In this document: positions 55,970-64,000 of the stretch, piece after piece
Layout of the letters: each line of letters opens with the position of its first letter
Position numbering within the stretch: position 1 is the stretch's first letter
Assembly (NCBI GenBank): GCA_028023455.1
Contig: JAQFVV010006208.1
Span: 10,150,963-10,214,962 of the forward strand
Origin: Epiperipatus broadwayi
Lineage: Eukaryota > Onychophora > Udeonychophora > Euonychophora > Peripatidae
Length of the DNA: 64,000 nucleotides
Reading direction: 5' to 3'
The notes under the pieces: generated by a model
What the model saw: the letters and a program-made list of their open reading frames with translations, nothing else
What the model was told of the DNA's origin: nothing
Database searches by the model: none
Position numbers and translations under genes: made by a program

Positions 55970-56850
55970 CCCTTTTGTATGGGTCACCATTTAAGTTTTG
56001 TGCTAATCTAGTAGAAAATTTTAAATTTAAGAAGTGTTTTAAAAAATGTGATGTTGACTTTGCTTGTGGTAATGTTACCATAAGTTTAATTAAAGCAATC
56101 TATGAGTATTTGATGTGTGAATTGTGTTGATATTGAGAAAATATGTAAAGTGATGATGATTATGATGTAATACTGCATTAATAAATTTAATAACAAATGT
56201 TTGAAGCTAAAGTATTTAAAAGATAAGTTTAAATTGGACAAAGATATTTATTTAATTTAAAATATATGTTAAAAATGAATAGAAATATTTTAAATTATAA
56301 GTACTTAAATTGAGATTAATATTTGATTTTAATCATATCAAATAATTATTTTAAAATCTGATGTAATATCTTATTTATTTTAAAAATAAATATTTATTTT
56401 AAAAATGCAATTGTTAAGTTATTTTTAGATTATGGGAAGCGTTTCTTGTATTGTAAAAATAGATGTTAATTAGAGATATACACACACATGCTTGGAAGCT
56501 TTCTCATAAAGTTGCAAAACTATTTTAAAATTATGTTGTGAAATTTATAAATAATACGTGAGTTATCACGAGATAAAAATAAAGATATTAATGTAAAATA
56601 TTAAACCTGATTTTTAAAAATATTGTCTTAAAAATATAACGTATTTAAAAAGATTTAGTTTATTTTAAATGATCTTATAAAAGTTAAGATTTAAATCAAA
56701 TGAGAAAGAATATTTTAAAAAATGTTTGATAGATTTGAATAAACGATAAAATTATTTTAAAATGTAATAATATTAAATATTAAATAAGTTATTATTTTAT
56801 TTTTTAATAGTGTGTTAGTAAATATTAAATAAGCTAGAAAGTTTGATTGT
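55970..56850. other. Very AT-rich DNA without recognisable gene
   Basis: Numerous TTTTAAAATATTTA-like runs; no recognised gene or terminal repeat. Confidence 0.5.
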
Positions 56851-56859
56851 TTAAATGTA

Positions 56860-56915
56860 CCAATCAGATAAGGAGTTTCTGGCAGTATAAAAGCTGGATT
56901 CAATTGTTGAGGGGG
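56860..56915 (+). promoter_or_regulatory. CCAAT and TATA box promoter-like region
   Basis: CCAATCA at 56860-56866, TATAAAAG at 56886-56893 in a GGCAG-TATAAAAG-CTGG context, and a GGGGGG run about 30 bp downstream near the expected start site. Spacing is typical of a polymerase II core promoter. It probably serves the family F element. Confidence 0.5.
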
Positions 56916-57122
56916 GCTCTCTGTAATTAAATTTCTAAGTTAATCATGCTATTAAGAAAATAGCTAAGTAAATTTAAAAACGCTCTTAAAATTAGTTGTA
57001 AAATCATAAGAGTGTTATTGTATATAATTTTATAATTTTTTAAATGATAAGTATGCAGTAGAAACTTAATAATTCCCTATTGGTCTTCTCAATATCGAAG
57101 TTCAGTTTACATATGAATAATC

Positions 57123-57344
57123 ATGGGAACATCACGTATCGTAGAAATATATCAGAAACTTTATGTTAGAAAAATAACAGACGCTGGATTAGTACATAAA
57201 ACCATGAGATGGAGAAAAGTAGTATTTTGGACTATAAATAGTGTTAAAAAGTTTAAATTACTATTGTCTATTATAAATAGATATTTTAAGAAATATGAAT
57301 ACTTCTATGGAAAGAAAGTATTATGCAGATTTTTAAAAAAATAA
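57123..57344 (+). other. 73-codon frame downstream of the promoter-like region, unrecognised
   Basis: Begins MGTSRIVEIYQKLYVRKITD and is basic and aromatic (KYEYFYGKKVLCRFLKK). It starts about 235 bp after the TATA box. No motif known to me; the second family F copy does not clearly preserve it, so it may not be coding. Confidence 0.25.
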
Positions 57345-60242
57345 AATGTATATCTTAAGTAAAGATATAAGAAGTAGTAATTTTAATAAATACATGCTTT
57401 GTTAAGTCTTTGTGCTTAAAAGACTAAATATTGACGATTTGAAAAGGCAAATAGATTATGAATATGATTATTTTAAATCGTAATATAATAAAATTATTAT
57501 ATCGAAGTAATCTAAAACGCTGGACGTTATAGATGGAAAAATAGATTCTTACCTATAGATATTGTTTTGAAAAATGCGCAAGTAATACATGGATGTCCAA
57601 ATCAAGTCAATCTGAGTCAAGCAAGCCAAGTTGATTAAAATAATTCAATGTAAAATAATTTATAAACTATAAATTAATTTTGAAATAATAATTTTAAATA
57701 ATATTGTACGAAGAACTGGATCCAGAAAGAGAACTTATAAACTATTTTTTTTAATTTTATTTTTGTTTTCTTATGGGAACTTATTATTTTTTTTAAAAAA
57801 AAAAACGTTACCATTTTTCTATAAACTTTCAAGAAACACGTGATACAACGGAACAGGAAATAGTGTTCTATTGACTTTATATGTAGGATATTTGTTAGAA
57901 CTTTTATGGTAGAACAAAAGTCGTCGCTGGAATACGTAATATAATCTTTTATTTTATTTATTTAACATAAAATTTTAAAATATTATTAAACTATTAAAAG
58001 TAGGTTAGGTACATTTATTAAATAATAACTTAAAAATAATATAATAATTAATTACATAAATTTATTTTTATAATTAATATAACACAGAATATTCTAATGA
58101 ATGTTTATGAGTATGAATGTGAATGATTTTTATTTTATGAAGCTGCAAATTCCGAAGAATGCTGGATAGCAGACTGGACATTATTATTATTATGGTAAAA
58201 ATATTGTATAATGATTTTTAATGAATTTGATATGTTTTTCTTTAGATCAACTGAACATTATGTTGTTGTAGAATGAATGGATAGATATTTTATGAAAACA
58301 CATACGTTATATTGGCAACGAACTTTATTAAAATATGCATAATTTTAATTTATAATATAAACCTGATACAACATTACATAAGAAGCTTGGAAATAATTAT
58401 ATGATTCTTTCATAGAGAAATTTTGATATTTTATTATGTTATGATATTGGAATTATATTTATTATTTATCTAAGTAATTATTTATTTTACAAATCAGAAA
58501 GGGATTTTTAAGAGAAGTCTATATTTTGTATTTTGTTTTATTAAATAAATTAAGTTACATTATGGGTAGAAGCTTATATTTGGATTGAAGTTTATTAAGT
58601 ATAGACGATGTAGTATAGGTAATTTGAATGATGAATACTTTGTTTAAAGTTGATATTTGTTTTATCGGAAGTTTTAGATAAATTTAGAGGATGTTTATAA
58701 ATAAAATTATTAGAAAGGATTAAAATAACATATTGAGTAAAGTAATGATTTTACACAGAAAAGAATCATAGAATTTATCTAAGGTAATGCTTTATGAATT
58801 TGAAATTGATAAATGATTTAAATAATAGTATTTGAACAGTATAGATATGTAATGCATATTTGATAAAACATATAACAGGAATTACATTGAGTAAAGTATA
58901 ATTACAGTTAATTATTTGTTTTACATTACAAAGATACATTAATTTTATAAAGCCATTAAGCAATATTAATGATAAAGTAAATATATGATGATACATTATA
59001 AATGGTAATACTTAATTGATGTCATTATTTAATTAGTAGAGCTTCATTGTTTACACATGCTACATAAATAATTTTGGACATATTTATTATTTGTAATGGA
59101 AGTTTATTAACATTTATTTTAAAAATCTAAGTTTTGAAAACATACTATAATATTATTAGTCTAGTATTTGAAGAATGTATAATTGCTTGTTAAGCACATG
59201 AATTAGTAACAGTATAACCCTCTTGTATTTGTAATTTCTTATTTTATTTTATTTATTTTCCTAAATTTTAAAACTGTAAATAGTGTGAATAAATTTTATT
59301 TGAAGTTATTGTAAATAAACTTGTTAATTTGTTTTAAAAGTGTGTCAAGTTTTCATTATTTTTCACCACAGTATTTTGACATCAGATGATTTGAAATAAA
59401 CATAATATTTGTACAAAAATGAATTTGTTATTATTATTTAGAAATGAATACAATATTTGCTTAACATTATTTTATAAGAATTGATTGACATGAACAGAAA
59501 ATATTGCAATGGTCATAAGATGATTATAATGCACATTATAAGAATACAGTATTGTTTATTGCCACAGATTATTAAGTATAAGATTTTGATCTATTCCAAA
59601 ATGAAGATACCATATGAAATAAAAGATATACATATAACTATTTATTTATTTAGTGATCAATTATATAAGAAAAATAGATGAGATTAAATTACACTTTAAG
59701 ATTAGTATTATTTATTATTATTATTTAAATAAGTTAGGTGTATTTAAGTTTGATATAAAATCCCACATCATACTTATTTACATGAGTTATTATTATTTTA
59801 AAACTGAGAAGAACCTGAGATTATTTAATTATGTTTTAAGTTAAAAGTTAGGAATTATTTTAGTATTATTAAAGATAATTTATTTCATTTAAAAGTCATA
59901 AGAATGCTATAGATGTAGTGGTAGGATGATAAGGTAGTGGTAGTATTCTTATGCCATTGAGACAGTATCTCGGAAGATATTAACTCAATGTAAATCTGCT
60001 TATTACTTTGTAACTTTACTTCACAGTCTCATAATTTTAATTAAATACTTATTTAATTAATATAATTTGGAACTATATATTGATTTAGATAATTAATAAT
60101 AAATTTGATTAAGATGTGATAATACAAAAGTATATTAAAGATAGATATGCAAATTTTAATTAAGCATAATAATGTATCTGAGCTAGTTGTATTTTAAACT
60201 ATTTTATATATCAAGAAGTAAGGGTACAATATATATATATTG

Positions 60243-60960
60243 TAATGATATGGTTAATAGGGAGTTAACCTGGGGTGATAGTACTCAGCTTCACCAATCA
60301 CAATAACTTAAATGCAAATGGATACAATGAGGAGTGAGGCATGAACCTGAGAGATCAGTAAAGAACTAATTATAAATAACTATAAGTTCACCAACATTAC
60401 AAACAAGAATTATCATAAATGTTTAACAATAAAAATAAATCAACAGTCAATCTTGTGACTGGATTTGAAATAAGTCTACTATAGACCAGGCTAATTATTC
60501 AATCCTTGCCGACTTGAGGCAGATCATATAAATAATAAGTTGGATGCACAAACTTAAATGCTAATCCATAAGAATATAACAATTTAAAAAAATAATGCTG
60601 GGATATTCAAACATGCTGATCATCATCAATGCTCTGCCCACTTAGTACCATTAATATACTGGCCAACTATAAACTTAATTTATAAATAATAATTAAAATA
60701 AAATGTAGTGCATGGATTTTAAAGGATATTCCCTTTGCACGATACAGCAGCATTATCTGGATGTTCATAACACTAACCATAAACCCCTTTTATATAGCAG
60801 ACCATTATGTATGAATTCAGTTCAATGAATATAATTGTTACTGTCATCAGAAGATATAATCCTAATTTAATGTTTTAAATCTATTCTAGGATTAATTAAA
60901 TTCACTGGAATAACTTTAACAATGAAATACAAATTTATTAATTAAAAGACTGCTGAGTAT
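60243..60960 (+). repeat. Dispersed repeat family E, second long copy
   Basis: Begins GTAATGATATGGTTAATAGG and follows the order of blocks listed for 16083-16985. It lies about 0.9 kb upstream of the Ty3/gypsy pol remnant and in the same orientation, so it might be its 5' LTR or leader. Confidence 0.65.
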
Positions 60961-60964
60961 GCTA

Positions 60965-61875
60965 TAAATATAAATTTGGCATTCTAATTTTGATTGATAC
61001 AATAAGCAATCAAATTGTGACTTCAAAATAGCTCATAATAGATCTAATCAATATTTTATGAATTCTGATTTTGAAATTAAAACAAGCATGTTTTATGTTA
61101 CAATAGATATACTGGTAATTACAAAATTTCACTATTTTGATTAAAAAAATTGTTTAATTAAAGCTTGTATAACATATTTTGATAAAAATCCTACAAAATT
61201 GTTTTTGAAAGGATTAAAATAAATTAAAAAGAGTTATTATCTTTTTCAATCAAGTTAAAGAGAAATTACTTTTAATAACTATGTTTTTTTAAATTCTACC
61301 CCGACTATAAAAAGGTTAGAAAAAGATTAGATAGGAGAGTTTTACAGAATGTGATAGCATGATTACTATGAAGTTATAACTGAAGGCAAGGGATGGGGTA
61401 TTTAGCTACTACTGCTAGTGCTACAATGAAGTTTTGATTAACATGGAGGTCAAGGCAAGCTTTTCTGTGGTTTATTAGCCTGTATATATTGTGTACTAGC
61501 CAGTATGCCTAAAGTCTATCAAATTCTAGACTAAATAAAGCTGACTATATGTATGTCAACAGTTACCAGAATATATCTTTCCTGAAGATGACAATAAGCC
61601 AGTCTATTGTTTGAGAAGGGACCAGCTTATGAAGATTTCATCAGCTTGCTGAAATAGTTTATATGTATACTGTTTCATCTATAAGCAGAGAAGCATTGAT
61701 AAAGGTAGGGTTATATATATAAAATATAGCTGGTGAGTAGAGTGTTATATATACTGAGAATGATATTTTAAATTAATTTCTTGAAAATGACAGTTGAAAT
61801 TTCTAAGTAACAAGTTTTAAAAGTAAATGACTTTTTTTCAACTAAAAATAAAACAAAGAGAAGCACTGGCAAATT
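60965..61875. other. Region between family E and gypsy pol, no gag recognised
   Basis: If 60243-60960 is the LTR, gag and protease should be here, but no zinc knuckle or D-S/T-G protease motif was found in any frame. Probably deleted or decayed. Confidence 0.45.
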
Positions 61876-61879
61876 TGTC

Positions 61880-63990
61880 AAATGCAAAATGTTTTGCAAA
61901 GCTTAACCTTAACTCAACTTACCATTAAATTAAGATAACTGAAAATGCAACAAAAATTCTAACTTTAACTACATCGTTTGATTTATATAAGTGTAATCAG
62001 TTGCCTTTTGGAATTACAACAGTGCCGAATATTTTTCAGGCAAAATTAAATGTAATTTTGCAAGGTCTTAAAGGTGTAATGCCATATTATGACAATATTT
62101 TAATTACAGCGACATCTAGTGAGATGTTAGATCAAAAATATTTAAAACCTGTGATAGGTTAACTAGAGCCGGAATGAAATTAAAATTAGAGAAATGCATA
62201 TGGAAGGCACAAGAATTAAATTTCCTGGGTCATTGTATTTCTGACAAAGGGAAGCATCCTTTAAGTGATAAAGTGAGAGCAGTTAAAAATGCAGAAAAGC
62301 CTATAAATGTTAAACAGCTACAGGCATTTTTGGGTCTAGTAAATTTTTTTGACTGTTTCTAAAAAATAAAGCGATGGCTGCAAAACCTTTGTATGAATTA
62401 TTATGCAAAGATCAAAAATGAATCTGGATGGAGATGCGAGAAAAAGCTTTAAAAAAAACTAAAGAACTGTTATCTTCCGACAGGCTATTAGTGCATTTTG
62501 ACAGTGAATGCGATGTCAGAATCACCATGTATGCATCAGTGGGGGATAGGGTGGTTCTAGTGCACCATGTAGATGGTGATGACTGTCCAGTCACATGTGC
62601 ATCCAGAAATTTATCAAAATTGGAAAGAAACTATAGCCAGATAGGTACAGAAACATTGGTGATTATGTTCACAGTAAAAAAATACTATCAGTTTGTATTT
62701 GGGTGTAGTTTCAAAATAGTAACAGATCACAAGCCATTGTTATGAATTTTTGGAAACATCCGGCCAGCTCCCGAACATTTAAGTTCTCATATGATAAGAT
62801 GGCAGAATATTTTAGCTTCGTATGATTACTGTTTAAAGTATAAGTGCGGTAAAGAGATTGCACATGCAGACATGTTGTCAAGGTTGTCAGATAACCAAGA
62901 GCTGGTAAATAGTGAAGTAGAAGTAAACTATATAGATAACATGAACTCAGAAATATTAAACAGTGATACAGTGTAAAAGTAGACTATGGAAAATGAGGAA
63001 TACCATTTATTGACAAACTGGATCAAAAATGGTTGGCCTAAAATTAAACTTAGTTTTTTTAGCAATGGGGTTTTGGATTAACTGCGATCAACTATCTATA
63101 TGTCAGGGATGTATTGTCATGGGGGACAGAGTAGTTATACCTCCTTCAGGGAGGGAAAGAGTGCTAAAAATTGTTGCGTCAAGGACATCCAGGCATAGTG
63201 CAAGCAAAAGCTTTGGTATGTAGCTATGTCTGATGGCCTCAAATAAATATGGATATAAAGAAATTTATAAAAAGATGTTCACCATGTCAAGTGGAAAGTG
63301 CATTACTAGTTAAGCATTATGCAGCCTGGCCTAAAGCAATGAAAGCACGGGAAAGAGTTCATACTGACTATGTCAGACCAATAGATGGGAAAATAAATAT
63401 TTTTGCAATGGATGCTTATTAAAAATGAATGGAGAGCCACCTGGTGAAGAATAAAAGTGCTCAAATGTTTAAAAACAATTTGCTACATACGTGATTTTCC
63501 TGAAGTAGTTGCATCAGATAATGGTGCTGGATTTGTGAGTGATGAACTAAATAAATTTTTTAGCAGTTATCGAATTAAACATGTGTGTACACCACCATAT
63601 CATCCTGAGTCAAACAGACTAGTGGAACATGCCAAACATCAAGTAAAAATTTTTTTTAAAAAAATGGGGAGATGTAGATGTGCAAGAAGCATTACAAGAA
63701 TTTATGCTACATCAGCATACAACAACATCGACAGTGACCGCGAAATCACCAGCAGAAGTAAGGTGTGGGCAGAAATTGAGAACTAACTTAGCTATATTAC
63801 ACCACTGCTCAATGTTTTGTGTTTAATAAGTCATCAGGGAAAATGTTTTCAATAGGAGAACCTGTATGGGTGAGTGATGTAATTCACAAAAAATGGGTCG
63901 ATGGCATAATTAAAAAAATAATATCAAAACAAATATATTCAATTAGCGGTCTGAATGGATTACAATACAGATGACATATCAAGTTATCCT
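61880..63990 (+). pseudogene. Ty3/gypsy pol remnant (RT, RNase H, integrase)
   Basis: RT: FAKLNLNSTYH (then a stop where Q is expected) IKITENATKI, LPFGITTVPNIFQAKLN, then MPYYDNILI, where the catalytic YxDD has become YYDN. It continues with KCIWKAQELNFLGHCISD and LQAFLGLVNFF. RNase H (62428-62745): LLVHFDSECDVRITMYASVG, with Y replacing the usual D in the CDAS-like motif, and TDHKPLL intact. Integrase: GHPGIVQAKALV, CSPCQVE zinc-binding pair, ERVHTDYV, SDNGAGFVSDELNKFF, PPYHPESNRLVE; a C-terminal WVSDVIHKKWVDGIIKKI module near 63868-63930. At least seven stops or shifts. Runs off the right edge. Dead; no env seen in the window. Confidence 0.9.
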
Positions 63991-64000
63991 TTCAACTTCA

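Larger units (their letters stand above)
56855..60230 (+). mobile_element. Candidate family F element, plus orientation
   Basis: Starts with a promoter-like CCAAT/TATAAAAG region and ends with a block (59895-60030) found inverted at 19300-19430. About 3.4 kb, extremely AT-rich, longest frame 73 codons. A possible polyadenylation area lies near 59270-59330 (AATAAA twice). No terminal repeats or transposase recognised. Its status as one unit is inferred from the paired ends in two loci. Confidence 0.4.

Overview
The window is strongly AT-rich nuclear DNA of a metazoan, most likely an invertebrate; I cannot name the species. Evidence: two spliced exons of an SLC22-type membrane transporter with GT/AG borders, a polymerase II-like promoter, tRNA-derived SINEs, and a dense, nested mix of metazoan transposons (Penelope-like, RTE-type LINE, hAT, Ty3/gypsy). 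Nothing is bacterial or organellar.

Host gene: one gene on the minus strand is visible as two consecutive in-frame exons at 45683-45913 and 23657-23853. They are separated by an intron of about 21.8 kb that is filled with repeats. The first and last exons were not found. Everything else is repeat or unassigned AT-rich DNA.

Layout: 1-6.2 kb holds RTE remnants and a decayed local repeat. 7.1-9.2 kb is a Penelope-like element (PLE) with a 418-codon RT plus GIY-YIG ORF, flanked by inverted pseudo-LTRs that carry hammerhead ribozyme (HHR) motifs. 10.4-16.1 kb has short non-autonomous elements and an inverted RTE copy. 16.1-22.9 kb has repeat families E and F. 26.5-27.8 kb has two palindromic family A elements. 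28.3-31.5 kb is a nested inverted-repeat composite around an 0.8 kb x 2 palindrome. 33.7-36.5 kb is a six-unit family A array. 38.0-40.1 kb is a hAT transposon inside another family A element. 40.5-46.7 kb is a mosaic of families A, B, C and PLE ends. 48.1-49.6 kb is a second, dead PLE split by a hAT MITE. 51.9-53.2 kb has a MITE with perfect TIRs and a family C palindrome with HHRs. 53.8-54.8 kb has three PLE ends. 56.9-61 kb has families F and E, and 61.9-64.0 kb is a dead Ty3/gypsy pol.

The most interesting theme is self-cleaving RNA. Hammerhead motifs occur in the PLE ends (P), in family A (about 0.2-0.47 kb units, multimeric and inverted, with target duplications mostly of 9-13 bp) and in family C, with a weaker version in the 29-31 kb palindrome (G). 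A and C look like small non-autonomous hammerhead retroelements (retrozyme-like) that may be mobilised by the co-resident GIY-YIG PLE. The ribozyme cores were folded by hand; mobilisation and activity are inference.
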